This document shows positions 1 to 13,500 of a DNA stretch of 64,000 nt, one piece after another. Made by a program: the position numbers and the translations under genes. Origin of the DNA: Chitinimonas koreensis (GTDB lineage Bacteria; Pseudomonadota; Gammaproteobacteria; Burkholderiales; Chitinimonadaceae); contig NZ_CP060704.1 of NCBI RefSeq assembly GCF_014353015.1, positions 2,691,001 through 2,755,000 of the forward strand. Reading direction: 5' to 3'. The notes below the pieces were generated by a model. It was not told the origin of the DNA and did not search any database. It saw only the letters and a program-made list of their open reading frames with translations. Numbering within the stretch: the first letter of the stretch is position 1; each line of letters opens with the position of its first letter.

Positions 1-3000
1 GATGTCGGTGGTCGCGTCCGGCTGGGCGGCGGCGATGTCGCTGCCGGTCCAGCGGATGGCCCACAGCCGGCCGTCCGGGCCGAACGCCAGGTCGCGCACC
101 CGCTGGTTGCTGAAGTGGCTCCACGCCTTGGCCGCATCGGCCTCGTTCGGCCGGAACACCTCGATGCCGTTGCCCGAGGCGACGTAGATGTCGCCGTTGG
201 CGTCGATCGCCAGCGCATGGGTCAGCGGGTCCTGGCCCGGGCCATTGAGACGGCGCAGGATGGCGCCGCTCTGGGCGTCGACCTGCAGCAGTTCGCCGCC
301 GGTCATCACCCACAGCTGGCCGACCGCGTCGACCGCCATGTCGACGATCGGCGCGTCGAGCACGAACAGCGGCGCGACGCCGTGGCCGCCTTCCTTGCCG
401 TACTTGAACACCTCGTTGCGCAGGCTGCCGGCGCTGACCAGCACGCTGCCGTCGGCCAGTTCGACCAGCGCCTGGGCGCCGAGGTCGGCGGTGCTGGCCG
501 CGAAGCCGTCGGCGAAGCCGCGCACGGTGAACGGCGCCAGCACGCTGCCGAGATCGCCGCGGTTGACCGTGGCCACCTGGCCCGGCAACTGCTGGCCGGC
601 CTGGGTGAACAAGTCGTTGCCGGCGTAGTTGCGGTCGGCCGGCGCCTGCGGCAGCTCGGCCGTCTGGTTCACCGTCTCGTTGACGCCGAGGCCGTCGAGC
701 ACCGCCTGGCGGCCGCCGTCGTCCGGCAGCACCGCGTTGGCGACCGAGGCCGCCTCGCGGTTGCCGGCCACGTCGGTGGCCACCGCCAGGAATTCGTAGT
801 GCTTGCCGGCCTCGCCGGTGAATACCGCCTGGGTCTGCTCGGGGCCGACCTGGCGCAGCCAGATGCGGAAGTCGCCACCGTTCTCGGCGACGTAGACCGT
901 CACCGACTTGATGCCGCTCTGGTCGTCGCGCGCGTTCCAATGCACGTCGAAGCCGGGCCGGCCCAGGGCGTCGTCGCCCAGGGCGGTGGCGGCCAGCACA
1001 GTCTGCGGCGCGGCGGTGTCGAGTACGTGGCTGACCTCCGCGCTGTCGACCGGCGGCGCCGCGTCGATCAGGATGCGGGCGCGGGCCGTCACCGTGCGGC
1101 CGGAGACGGCGCCGTCGGCCGCCATCACGGTGTAGGCGACGAAGCCGCGCTGCTGCTGCGGATTGTCGGCCGACGGCGCGAGCAGGCCGCGGCTGCCGTC
1201 GCGCAGCACTTCGCCGGTGTCGGGGTCGATCGCCTGCAACAGCCAGGTGGCGGTGCGGCTGGCGACGTCGATGCCGGCGCTGACGCGCAGGATGTAGCCC
1301 CTGGCGCTGAAGTCGAAATCGGCCTGGAAGTTGGCGCGGTCGGCCGGCACGTGGATGTTGATGTCGCCGAGCTTGAGATCGCCCAGCCGCAGCGTGCGCG
1401 CGTCGAAGCCGGCGTCGAGTTCGCTGACGATGCGCAGCTGGCCCACCGGCTGCTGGCTCGGGTTGCCGAAGCTCACCGTGTAAGGCAGCGGCGTGCCGGC
1501 CGGCAGGTAGCGCTGGCCGTCGGCCGCCGGCAGCCCCTGCGGGCCGCGTACGGCGACGGTAGAGGCGGCGTCCTGCTGGGCCGTCTGCTGCAGGTATTGC
1601 GCCAGGTTCAGCGCCTGCGGGCCGACCGGATTGAAATCCGCATCCAGCACGCCGATGTAACGGAGGTATTCGAGCTCGGCCTGGCTGCCGGCGAATACGT
1701 CGAAATCGAGGAAGTGGGTCTTCTGGGTCGCGTTGCGGTCATGGGCGGCCGGGTCGGCGTGGGCCGGCACCGGCACCTCGGCCTGGTAGCCCTGGCTGTC
1801 GGTGCGGGTCTCGATGTACTCGACCGGTGCCTTGGCGGCATCCGGATCGCCGGCGTAGCGCGCCGTGTCGCCGTACCACTTCTGCACCTGCTCGAAGAAG
1901 CCCTTCAGGTCGGCCTGGGTGCGGTAGCTGTCGCCGCCGCGCGCCAGCAGGATGCCGCTGGCCAGCGTGGCATTGAGGCTCACCACCTTGGCGTCCTCCC
2001 GGATCGGCGGCGCTTCGTCGAGCGGCCGCAGCATCCCGGCCGCTTCCAGCGCGGCCAGCCAGCCCTCGGCCCATTGCGCCGCGTCGGTCGCCAGCACCCG
2101 CAGCGCCACCGGCGCGGCGGCATCGGCCAGGATGGCGGTGCGCAGCTTGCCGGCGTAGGCGCGCTGCTCGGCCACGAATTCGGCGCGGGTCAGCGGGGCC
2201 GCCGCGGCCACCAGGTTGAAGCGGAAGGCCAGCGCCACCGCCTCCTGCTTGCTGAAATGGATCTCCGGATCACGCGAGCGGAACTTGTCGGCCAGGCCTT
2301 CGACGATGCGGTCCAGATCCTGCGGGCCGCCGTCCAGCAGGCCCTGCGCCTGCCACTCGGGATGGGTCCGGTAGAGCTTGTCGCGCAGGCCTTCGAAGTC
2401 GTAGGCCAGCCATTCCTTCAGCCCCGGGTAGGTCTGCAGGTCGAAGCTCATGCCGACGAAGCCGCCGGCACCGAGGTCGAAGGCGTAGCCGGGCGCGAGG
2501 TTGAAGCCTGCCGTGTTCTGAGTACCGTCGAGCGAAGCCCATGGGATGTCGGGCCGTGCCGTGCCATCGGTCGGCGTGGCACCGTAGCCCTGGGTGTTGC
2601 CGGCCGCATCGACGATACGGCCATCCGGCCGGCCGCCGACGTTGCTGCCGAACAGCAGGTAGGGCAAGGGCAAGCCTTCGAGCAGGTATTCGTTGCGGCC
2701 CATCTCGGGCATGCCGAAATCGAAGCGCACATAGGGCGTGTCGACGTTGGTCAGGCTCTGCAGCGACACGCTGTAAGTGCCGCCCTCGCCCGGCGCCAGG
2801 TTGCGCGGGCCGCCGACGCCGATGGTGACGTCGGCTTCGATGCCGCGCTCGACCAGGTACTGGTTGGCCGCTACCACGCGCTCGCCGTCGGGGTTCACCA
2901 CGCTGAGGTCGTACAGCCCCAGCGGCACATCGCGCAGGTCGAACACCGCGCGGATGTGCGTGGCGTCCAGCACTTGCCAGCGCGCCGGCTCGACCTCGTA

Positions 3001-4541
3001 CACGCCGGGCCGCGACAGCTTGACCAGCGCGCCCGCCTTGAAGCGGGCCCCGTAGAGATCGACCGTGACCCAGCGGTGGTCGTCGTCGCCGACGCCGCCC
3101 TGATCGGGCGTGACGCGGGTGATCGACAGTGGCAAGAGGTCGGCCCGCAGCGTGGCCGGCACGTTGGTTCCGCCCTGCTTGGCGCGCACCAGCACGTAGT
3201 AGTCGCCTGCCTTGGTGCTCGGCACCAACAGCTGCTGGTCGGGCGACAGCGGATTGTCGTAGGCGACGTCGAAGGCGTAGCCGGTCGGCACGTCGCCGTA
3301 GCGCACGTAGACCTCGTTGGCCCCCTCGTTGACGCTCGAATCGAGCTTGATCCGCAGCGTCTCGCCGGCCGCCACGCTGATCTTGTACAGCCGCGTCTCG
3401 CCGGCGCTGAGCGTGATCGGCAGCGGGCTGGCCACCGCCAGCTGCGGCACCGTCACCGCCAGGCTGTCGCCCGAGGCGGTGCGGTTGTTGGCTTCGCCCG
3501 GCGGCAGGTTCAGGCCGTTGGCGGTGTAGCTGATCTTGCCCTCGAACACCTCGTTGTAGAGGTCGGGCCGGACGATGATGCGCCAGTTGCCGTCCTTCAG
3601 CGGCGGCAGCTTGGCCTTGAGGCTGCCGCTGTAGGCCGCGCCGGCGGCCAGGCCGCCGGCGTGGTCGACCCGGCCCAGCAGGATGTCGCCGAGGTCCCAG
3701 GCGTTGTCGCTCGACAGGTAGATCGCGTCGGTCCAGCCGCCGTAGGCCGGGTTGGTCGAGTCGTTGACGATCGTGTAGCCGATCTCGACCTCGCTGCCGA
3801 CCGTGCCGCTGGCCGGCACGCTGACGGTGTTGACCTTGAGGTCGGCCGGCGGCGGGGTGTCGACCACGATCGGCTGCTCGGCCGCCAGCGCGTTGTTCTG
3901 TTCGCGGCCGAACTCGCGCACCTCGCCATCGCGATCCCAGCTGCGAGCCGGATCGGTGATCACAAAGACGTAGTAGCTGCCCTCGAGGTCGCGCGGCGAT
4001 GTCACGGCGAGGCTGCCGCTGTAGCTCTGGCCGGCCGCCAGGCCGCCATCGTACGCCACGTAGCCGAGGTAGCGGTCCTGGTTCAGATCGAGGAAGCGGT
4101 CCTTGGACAGATAGACCAAGTCGTTCCACCGGCGCTGGTCGCTCGGCACGTCGCCGCCGGCGTTGGTCACCGTGTAGTCGACGGTGAAGCCCTGGCCGGC
4201 CAGCACGTGCTGCTGGCCCAGCGCGACCGCGCTGACCTGCAGGTCCGGCGGGGTGCGCAGGGTGATCGGCAAGGCGATCGAGGCAACGTTGTTGCCCTCG
4301 TCGCGGAACTCGAGCACGCCGCCGGCGCCACTGCCGGTCAACGCCGGCAGGCCCTCGCGGATATTGCCGGGCACCCGGTTCTGCAGTTCGCGGATCGTGT
4401 CGGTGTCGGCCTTGACGATGATGCGGAAGTCGCCGCTGATCGATTCGGGCAGCGCGAAGGTGGCGCTGGCGGTGTAGGACTCGCCCGGCTTGAGCGTCTT
4501 GGGCTGGCCGTTTTCGGTCAGCTGGACGCGCTGGACCCGAG
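1..4541 (-). CDS. C-terminal continuation of the giant LEPR-XLL/CARDB surface protein (partial, after a 1-base frameshift)
   Basis: Read on the minus strand, this frame directly continues the CARDB-like protein encoded at 4518-16817 and stays open to the window edge, so the true C terminus is not visible. A single base appears to be missing near 4539-4541: the upstream frame stops at 4518 in the middle of a CARDB unit, and the next frame resumes that unit at RVQRVQLTENGQPKTL. Translation then gives two more CARDB-like units (PPDLQVSAV, PADLKVNTV), a PPC-like beta domain (PITLSAGETRLYKISV), an IPT-like stretch, an alpha-rich segment near 1.7-2.2 kb, Ig-like domains, and, at the edge, an NHL/propeller-like repeat (LAIDANGDIYVASGNG, LAFGPDGRLWAI). 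The product is probably secreted. The assignment of frame is firm from composition and repeat continuity; the function is unknown. Confidence 0.75.
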
Positions 4542-7500
4542 CGGGCTGTCGACCAGCGCATAGTCGCCGCTGTCGAGCGAGGCGTCGCGCGACAGATAGA
4601 CGCCGTCCTGCCAGCCGCTGGTACGCGTTTCGCGGGTGCCGCGGTTGGTCACCGTCCAGCTCACCGTGATCCGCTGGCCCGAGCCGGGGTTCGGATCGGA
4701 CACGGTGATCGTGTCGATCTGCAGGTCCGGCTCGCGGTAGACCACCTCGAGCGTGCCGCGGCCGAGGTTGTTGCCGCCGTTGCTGCCTTCGAACACGCTG
4801 GAAGGGTAGAAATCGTCGCGCAAGTAGCTGTTGCTGCCGCCATTCAGGTACTCGCCCTTGGCACGGTACTCGCCCGGCTCGGCGTCGGTGATCACATAGA
4901 AGTAGCCCGTGCCCTCGATGCCGGCCGGCAGCCGCACCTTGGCCGAGGCGGTATAGCTGGCGCCGCTGGCCAGGCCGCCGGCGTTGCCATGCGACACCAT
5001 GCCCACCAGCGTGGCACGGTTGGGGATGAACTGCGGGTCGCGGCTGAAGTAGACCGCGTCGTACCAGCTGCGGCTGCCGGCCCAGACGGCCGCGTCCTGG
5101 TTGACCACGGTCCAGCTGACCGTGGTCTCCTCGCCCGAATCGACGCGCGGCTCGGCGACCACGCCGGCCACCTGCAGGTCGGCCGCCCGCGTCGCGACCT
5201 GGGTCGCTGCGCTGCGCGCGTTGTTGTCCTCGACGCCCTCCTTCACCTGCCGGTCGGCATCGGTGCGCACCACCAGGTAACGGCCCTTGAGCGACGGCGC
5301 CAACTGCACCGTCTGCGCCACCGTGTAGCGCTCGCCCTGGCCCAGCGCGCGGGCCTGGCTGTAGCTGCCCAGCACCCACACTTCCTTGGCCTTGTCGAGG
5401 TCGGGGTCGTCGGCCAGGTAGACCGTGTCGGTCCACTGGCCTTCGAAGGCGTCGCCCTTGTTCTGCACCGTGTAGCTGAAGCTGTAGCTGCCACCCGCCT
5501 CCCCCACCGCCGGCGCGCCGACCTCGGTCACCGCCAGGTCCGGCGGCGTCGCGCCGAGGATGGCGATCGGCCGCGCCTTGTAGTTGTTGTTGTCGAGCTG
5601 GCCCGGATCGTCCGGGTTGAGGTTGCTGGCCAGCGTGTCCTCGAGGATCGTGTCGTAGGCGTCGCTCCACACCGTGAGGTAGTAGTTGCCCGACAGCACG
5701 CCGTCGGGGATGGTCACCTGGGCGGTGCCGAGGTAGTCGGCGCCGACCGCCAGGTGGCCGTCGTGGCGCACCGTGCCCAGCAGGATGTCGCCGGCCTGGC
5801 CCGGCCGGCGCTTGTCGCGCGCCAGCCAGATGGTGTCGGTCCAGCCGCTCACCGTGGCCGATTCGGCCCGGGTGGCCGCGCTGCCGCGGTTGCTCACCTG
5901 GTAGCGCACCTCGATGCTGGCGCCGTGCACCGCCTGGTCCGGCGCCACCACGTTGCCGGTCACCAGGTCGGCGAACGGCACCGGGTCGACGTAGAACTTC
6001 ACCGCGCGGGCGTTGTTGCTCTCGCTCGGGTATTCGTCGACCGCGTTGCCGCCGTCGGCCACCACGATCAGGTAGGCCTCGCCGCGGTAGCGGATCGGGA
6101 TGTCGACCAGCGCGGCCTCGTTGGCGTAGCTCTCGGTCGGCGCCAGCGCACCGCCGTTGTCGTACTGGCCGACCAAGAGGTCGTCGCCGCCGAGCGTGCC
6201 GTCGTGCGACAGGTAGACGCGATCCTTCCAGCGCCCGCCGGCTACCGCCGGGCCGCTGTTGGTCACGGTGTAGTGCAGGCCGATGCTGGTGCCGGCGGTG
6301 ACGTGCTCGGCCGTCACCGTGGCGGCATCGATGCGCAGGTCGGGCCGCGCATCGAGGCTGACCGCTATGCCGGCGTCGGACAGCAGCTCGTCGTTGTTGC
6401 GCGCCGCGCCGTGCTCGTAGAGCTGGCCGCCGGCGTTGGTAATCACCTTGATGCGGTACAGGCCCTCGATCTTGGCCGGCAGCCGGACCTGCTCGGTGCG
6501 CTGGTAGCGCAGGCCGGGCTCCAGGCCGCGGTCATAGCTGAAGCTGCCCAGCGTCACCGCGGCGCCGCCGTTGCTCGGGATCAGCAGCACGGTGTCGGTC
6601 CAGATGCCTTCGGCCCGTGCCTCGCCCCGGTTGCTTACTTCCCAGCCGAGTTCGACCGTCACGCCTTCCTGTGCGGTCTGCGGCAGCGTGATCGTTTCGA
6701 CCACCAGATCGGGCGACCTGGACAGCGTGACCGGGATCGCCAGGCTGTGGCCGACGTTGTTGTCGCCATAGACGAATTCGTACAGCCCGCCTTGGGTACC
6801 GGTGCGCACGTGGATGTAGAAGGTGCCTTCGATGCCCTCGGGCAAGGTGACGCCCAGGCTGCGCGCATAGCGGTCGCCGGCGGCCAGCTGGCCGATATGG
6901 CCGGCCCAACCGAGATCGGCCACCTTGTCGCTGCCGTCGGCGTTGCGGCTCAGCCAGACATAGTCGCTCCAGCTGCCGGCATTGGTGATGCCGATGCCGT
7001 CGTTGAGCACGCTCCAGTCGATGCGCAGCGAGCGGCCGCTGGCCGGCGTGCCGGCGATGGTCACCGCCTCGACCTGGAGGTCGGCGTAGGCGATCGGCAT
7101 CACGTCGACCGCATGGCCGGCGTTCGCGGCGTTGTCGGCTTCGCCGCCGTGCTCGTAGACCTCGCCGCGGGCGTCGCTGACCACGAACAGCTGGTAGCGG
7201 CCCGAGGTGCCGGGCGGCAGCATGATGGTTTCGTTGCGGATGTACTGCTCGCCCGCCGCCAGCGCGCCATCGTGGCGGTATTCGCCGACCACGCGGTCGT
7301 CGCCGTTGCCCAGCACGCCGTCGGTCGACAGGATCACCCAGTCCGACCAGCCCGTCGTCTTGCCGATGCCGGTGCCCTGGTTCTTCACCGTCCAGCTCAG
7401 CGCCAGCGGCGCCGGGTCGGCGATGGTGCGCTCCGGCGCGGTCACTGCGCTCACCGCCAGATCGGCGTAGGGCGCCAGCTCGACCGCCAGCGCCTTGCCG

Positions 7501-10500
7501 GCGCGGTTGCCGTCACGTTCGCGCTCGTCGAGCGTTTGGCCGGCGTCGGCGATCACCACCAACTGGTACTCGCCGTCGCAGTCGAGCGGGATGTCGAACT
7601 CGGCGGCGGCGGCATAGGACGCGCCGGTATCGAGCGGGCCGGCGTGGCCGACCTCGGCCAGCTGGCGCATCTCGTTGCCGCAGACCAGGTAGACCCGGTC
7701 GATCCAGTTGCCCGGCGCGACGTTGCCGCGGTTCTCCACCGTCCACTCGAGGCGGACGCGGTCGCCCGAACGGACCATCGATGGTCCCTGCAGCGCGCCG
7801 ATCGCCAGGTCGGGCTTGCTCACCCGCACCGGCTCGGCCGACACCGCCAGGTTGTCCTCCTCGCCACTGCGCTCGTAGACCATGTCGTCGCTGTCGACGC
7901 GCACCACCCAGCGATAGCCGTCGCCCTCGGCCAGCCAGCTCGGCAGCGCGAAGCTGGCACTGCGCTCGGCGCTGGCGCCGGCAGCCAGGCCGTCGGTGGC
8001 GAACACGTTGGCCAGCTCGTAAAGCCCGGCCGCGCCGTGGTCGATGTAGATGCGGTCGCGCCAGGCGCCGCCGGCCGCGGCGGCGCCGCGGTTGCTCACC
8101 GTGTAGCGCACGGTGGCAGCCTCGCCCGGCCGCAACAGGGTCGGGCCGGTCACGCCTGAGGCGACCAGGTCGGCCACCGGCGCCAGGCCGACGCGCAGCG
8201 TGGCGGTACTGGTGCCGAGATTGTTGCCGGTCTGCCCGCCTTCGGCCACGCCGCGGTTGGTGTTGGCGTCGACCAGCAGGTAGTAGTCGCCCTCGAGGTC
8301 GCGCGGCAGCGTCAGTGTGGCGCGCGCGGTATAGCTCGCGCCCGGCGCCAGCACGCCGGCATGGGTCACCGAGCCCGACAGTACGATGTCGTCGACGCTC
8401 GGCGTGCGGTCCTTCGACAAAATCACCCGGTCGTTCCACAGCGCCAGGTCGGTCGCGACGTTGCCCAGGTTGCTCACCGTCCAGCTTACCGCCACGTTCT
8501 CCCCGCTCAGCGCCTGGGCCGGCACCGTCACTTCGCCGACCGCCAGGTCGGCATAGGCGTCGCCGAGCTCAATCGCATGGGCGGCGCCGGCATTGTCGGC
8601 CCGGGTGTCGGGTTCGAGCACTGCGCCGCCGGCGTCGGTGCGCACGCCGAGGTAGTAACGCCCGGCCGGCCGCCAGGGCAGGACCACGGTGGCGCTCTGG
8701 ACGTACTGCTGGCCGACCGCCAGCCCGCCTTCACGGCGGACCGTGCCGATCACCACGTCGTCGCTGTTGCCGATCACCGCGTCGGTGCTCAGCACGATCT
8801 GATCGTCCCAGCCGCCGGCGGCATCGCGCTGGCCGCGGTTGGCCACCGTCCAGCTCAGCGTGACCGGCAGCGTGCCCAAGCCGGCGGCGGGCGCCACCAG
8901 GTTCTCGATCCGCAGGTCGGCATAGGTCTGCGCCGCCGCCGTCGTCTCGATGGCGGCGGCGTTGTTGGCCTCTGCATCGTTGCTCAGGTTGGCTTCGAAC
9001 AGCACGCCGCCGCTGGCGGCTTCGTCGGCGGTGACGACGATCTGCAGCGGACCGGTGCCGCGCAGGCCGTCCGGCAGGCGGAAGGCGTAGGCCCGGGCCC
9101 GGCTGCCGCCGGCCTCGAGCGGGCCGTTACCCGCTTGCGCCGGATCGTAGGGCAGTACGACGTCGACCAGCTTCTCGCCGGTGGCCCGGTTGATCACCAC
9201 CACCCGGTCGCTCCAGCCGACCGGGACGGCGACGGCGCCGTCGTTGCGGACATCCCACAGGATGGCGAGCTGCTCGCCGGCAGTGGCCGTGCCCGGCGCC
9301 ACCCGCAGGCCGGCGACCCGCAGGTCGGGCCCGACCGGTACGTTCCGCGTCAGCTGGTTATTGGATTCGCCGGTGCCCAGCTGGTTGAACTCCGCCAGCT
9401 CGCGGGCACTGTCGAGCATCAGCTTGAACTGGATGTCGCCGATCGCGTCGATCCCGTCCGGCCAGGCCAGGGTAGCCACCCGCTCGCGGCTGGCGCCAGG
9501 CTGCAGCGCCGCGTCGCCGGCCTCGGCCGAGACCTCGACGGTAGCGACCGAGATGACGGCACCAGTGCTGAGGTTGCGTACCTCCAGCCGCTCGCTCCAG
9601 CGCGGGTCGGCCGGCCGGCCGCCGATATTGGTGGTGGTCCAGCGGACCGTGAGCTGCTGACCCGGCGTCCAGGGCCCGGCCGGCTCGATGCGGAAGTTGC
9701 CGGCTTCGAGGTCCGGGAAGGGCAGGATCTCGCCGGAGCCGATATAGGGGCCGCTGTCGCTGCCGCCCGGCAGGCTGGCGGGAATTTCCTGCAGCGCCGG
9801 TTTGCGCGGATCCGGCGCGCTGCCGCCCGGCGCGGTTTGGGAGGCCAGCCGCGCGGCCACGCCGCCGGCGAAGCGCCAGACCTCGATATGGACCAGGCCG
9901 GCGGCGTCCTGCCAACTGCGGATCAGGTCGCTGCGGCCGGTCTTGCCGAAATCGGCCAGCACGATCTGCTGACCCGGCTGCTCGGCGCCGAGCACGGTAT
10001 CGCCGGCCTGGGCATAGCTGCGGCCGTCCGCGCCGACCAGCCAGGCGGTCGCCACCGCCAGGCCTTCGGCGTTCGTCCACAGCTGCAGCAGGTCGCTGCC
10101 GCCGTCGCCATCCAGGTCGCCGGCGAAGAAGCGGTCCGAACCCTTGGGCGCCCCCAGCGCGGTGGTGCCCCAGTCGTCGGCATAGGCGTTGTCGCTGTTG
10201 CGGCCACCGTACAGCGTCAGTTGCAGCTGTCCCGCCGCGTCCTTCCAGACGCGCAGCACATCCAGGCGGCGATCGCCGTCGGCATTGCCGACCAGATAGG
10301 CGACGCTCTGGTTCCAGTTGCCCGCGGCCTGGTAGCTGACGCTCAACCGGCCGTCGGCCTGGCCGGCCATGAACTGGAACATCGCCGCATCAGGCCCGTA
10401 GGAGAGCGCCACGTTCGACGAGATGCGCAGGATGTCCTGCCTGCCGTCGCCATTGACGTCCAGGATACGAACCTGGGCTTCGCCGTATTGGCCGGACCAA

Positions 10501-13500
10501 CCGGTCTGGCTCTTCCAGGCGAACTGGCGGCCGTCGCCCTGGTAGACCGAGAAGTAGGTGTTGCCGTCGTCGCCCCACGCTTCGACGACCAGGTCCGCCT
10601 TGCCGTCGCCGGTGGTATCGGCCAGGCGGTAACGGACATTGGGCGAGGGCTTGCCCAGGCTGGTGCTGCCCAGGACCGCGAAGCCGTTCTCGCTGCTCTT
10701 CCAGCCGATCGCCGCGGTGCTGCCGTCGGGCTGGCGGCCGATCTCCAGCAATTCGTCGCGGCCGTCGCCGTCCAGATCGCCGACAAGGTACTGGTTATTC
10801 GGCATCCACGGCCCGAGCGCCTGGACGGCGCCGAGCGCATAGCCGCCATCGGCAGCCAGCCATTGCCGGACGACCGTCCGGCCCAGTTCGCCGGCCGAGA
10901 TCTCCAGCAGGTCGCGTCGGCCGTCGCCGTTGAAGTCGCAGTCGAGGAAACGGGTCTCCGGACGGCTGTCGATCCGGCCGTCGAACGAGGCGCCATCGCT
11001 GAACCAGACGCCGATCATGCGCCGGCCGTCCTCCTCCAGCCAGCTGGCGGCGATGTCGCTGCGGCCGTCGCCGTCGTGGTCGGCCACCACGTATTGCGCA
11101 TCGTCGCGCCAGGCGCCCAGCACGCTGTCGCTGCCTTGCCGGTAGACCACGCCGTTGCCGCTGGCGGCCGCGCCGGCCAGCCAGACCGTCACCACCGCCT
11201 GGCCGTCGGTGTTCTTCCACAGTTGCAGCAGGTCGGTCCGACCGTCGCCGTCCACGTCGCCGGCGAAGAAGCGGTCCGACCCCTTGGGCGCACCCAGCGC
11301 CGTCGTGCCCCGCTCGTCGCAGTAGGCGTTGTCGCTGTTGCGGCCCGCCCACAGGGTCAGCTGCAACTGGCCCGACGCGTCCGTCCACACCCGCAGGATG
11401 TCCTGGCGGCGATCGCCGTTCGCGTTGCCGGTCAGGTATTCGACGTTCTGCGACCAGGCGCCGACCGTATTGTTGGTGACGGTCAGGCTGCCGTTGGCCT
11501 GCCCGGTCATCATGCCCAGCACCGCCGCATTGCTGGAGTTATTGGCCAGGCCCGCGGCGGCGAGGACGAGGTCCTGCCGGCCGTCGCCGTTCAGGTCCAG
11601 GATGCGGACCTGGACGTCGGGCGTCTCGCCGCCCCATTCGACGCTGCTCTTCCAGGTGAACTGGCTGCCATCGCCCTGGTAGACCGAGAAATAGGTGCTG
11701 CCGTTGCCCGACCACCACTGCATCACCAGGTCGGAGCGGCCATCGCCGGTGGTATCGGCCAGGTAATACCGCGCACTCGGTATCCGGTTGCCCAGGCTGG
11801 TGCTACCCACCGCCTCGAAGCCCGCTGCGCCGACTTTCCAGCTGTAGGCCATCACCGTGCCGTCCGGCTGGCGGCGCACCTCGACCAGGTCGCTGCGGCC
11901 GTCGCCGTCCAGGTCGCCGACCAGGTACTGGTTGGTCGGCAGCCACAGGCCCAGCTCCTGCACCGCGCCCAGCGCATAGCCGCCGGCCGTGGCCAGCCAC
12001 TGCTTGGCCACCATCCGGCCCTGTTCGCCGGCCGATATTTCCAGCAAGTCACGCCGGCCGTCGCCGTTGAAATCGGCGTCGTAGAAACGGGTGTTGGGGC
12101 GACCGTCGTACTGGCCGTCGAACGACACGCCGTCGCTCAGCCATACGCCCACCATGCGCCGGCCGTCCTCCTCCAGCCAGCTGGCGGCGATGTCGCTGCG
12201 GCCGTCGCCGTCGTGGTCGGCCACCACGTATTGCGCATCGTCGCGCCAGGCGCCCAGCACGCTGTCGCTGCCTTGCCGGTAGACCACGCCGTTGCCGCTG
12301 GCGGCCGCGCCGGCCAGCCAGACCGTCACCACCGCCTGGCCGTCGGCGTTCTTCCACAGTTGCAGCAGGTCGGTCCGACCGTCGCCATCCACGTCGCCGA
12401 CGAAGAAGCGGTCCGACCCCTTGGGCGCACCCAGCGCCGTCGTGCCCCGCTCGTCGCAGTAGGCGTTGTCGCTGTTGCGGCCCGCCCACAGGGTCAGCTG
12501 CAACTGGCCCGACGCGTCCGTCCACACCCGCAGGATGTCCTGGCGGCGATCGCCGTTCGCGTTGCCGGTCAGGTATTCGACGTTCTGCGACCAGGCGCCG
12601 ACCGAGTTCGTCGCGATGGTCAGGCTGCCGTCGGCCTGCCCGGTCATCATGCCCAGCGCAGCGGTGCTTCCGCCCAGGCCGAGATCCCGCGCAGCGTAGA
12701 CCAGGTCCTGCCGGCCATCGCCGTTCAGGTCCACGATGCGGACCTGGGCATTGGCGTATTCGCCGCCCCATTCGGTATTGCTCTTCCAGCCGAATTGCTG
12801 TCCGTCGTTCTGCCAGACCGAGAAACGGGTGTTGCCGTTGCCGGGCCAGGACTGCAGCACCAGGTCGGCCCGACCGTCGCCGGTGGTGTCGGCCAGGATG
12901 TAGCGCGTAGTGGCATTCTGCTTGCCCAGGCTGCTGCTGCCGGCGGCCTCGAAGCCGGCCGCGCCGGCCTTCCAGCGCTTGGCCGCCATGGTGCCGTCCG
13001 CCTGCCGGCGGATTTCCAGCAGCTCGTCGCGACCGTCGCTGTCCAGGTCGCCAGCCAGGTATCGGCTATCCGCCCGCCAGACGCCCAGTTCCGTTTCCTG
13101 GGCCAGCTGGAAGCCGGTGCCGGTCGCCATCCACTGCCGGGCGACGGCCTGACCGCCGCGATGCGCGATCTCGATCAGGTCGTGCCGGCCATCGGCGTCG
13201 AGATCGGTCTCGAGGTAGACGCTTTCGGCCCGCCAGTCGGGCGTGGTGGTGAAGCTTCGGCCATCGTTGTACCAGACAGTCAACGCGGTCTGGCCGGAGG
13301 CCTGCGCCCCGGCCTGGACCACGTCCAGGCGGCCGTCGCCGTCGGCGTCGATCAGGTGGTAGCTGTCCCCTTCGCGCCACTCGCCCAGTCCATGGTCGGC
13401 CACGGCGACGAAGCGGCGCTGCGTCGGATCGAAGCGCCAGACGCTCAGCACCGCCTGGCCCGCCTCGTTGCGCCAGACCTGGGCCAGGTCGTCGAGGCCG

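Noticed and set aside
115..4563. Plus-strand open frame of 1482 codons opposite the giant gene
   Set aside because: Antisense shadow created by GC-rich codon usage: composition is Arg/Ala/Val/Gln/His-rich with no domain, whereas the minus strand gives coherent CARDB and propeller domains.
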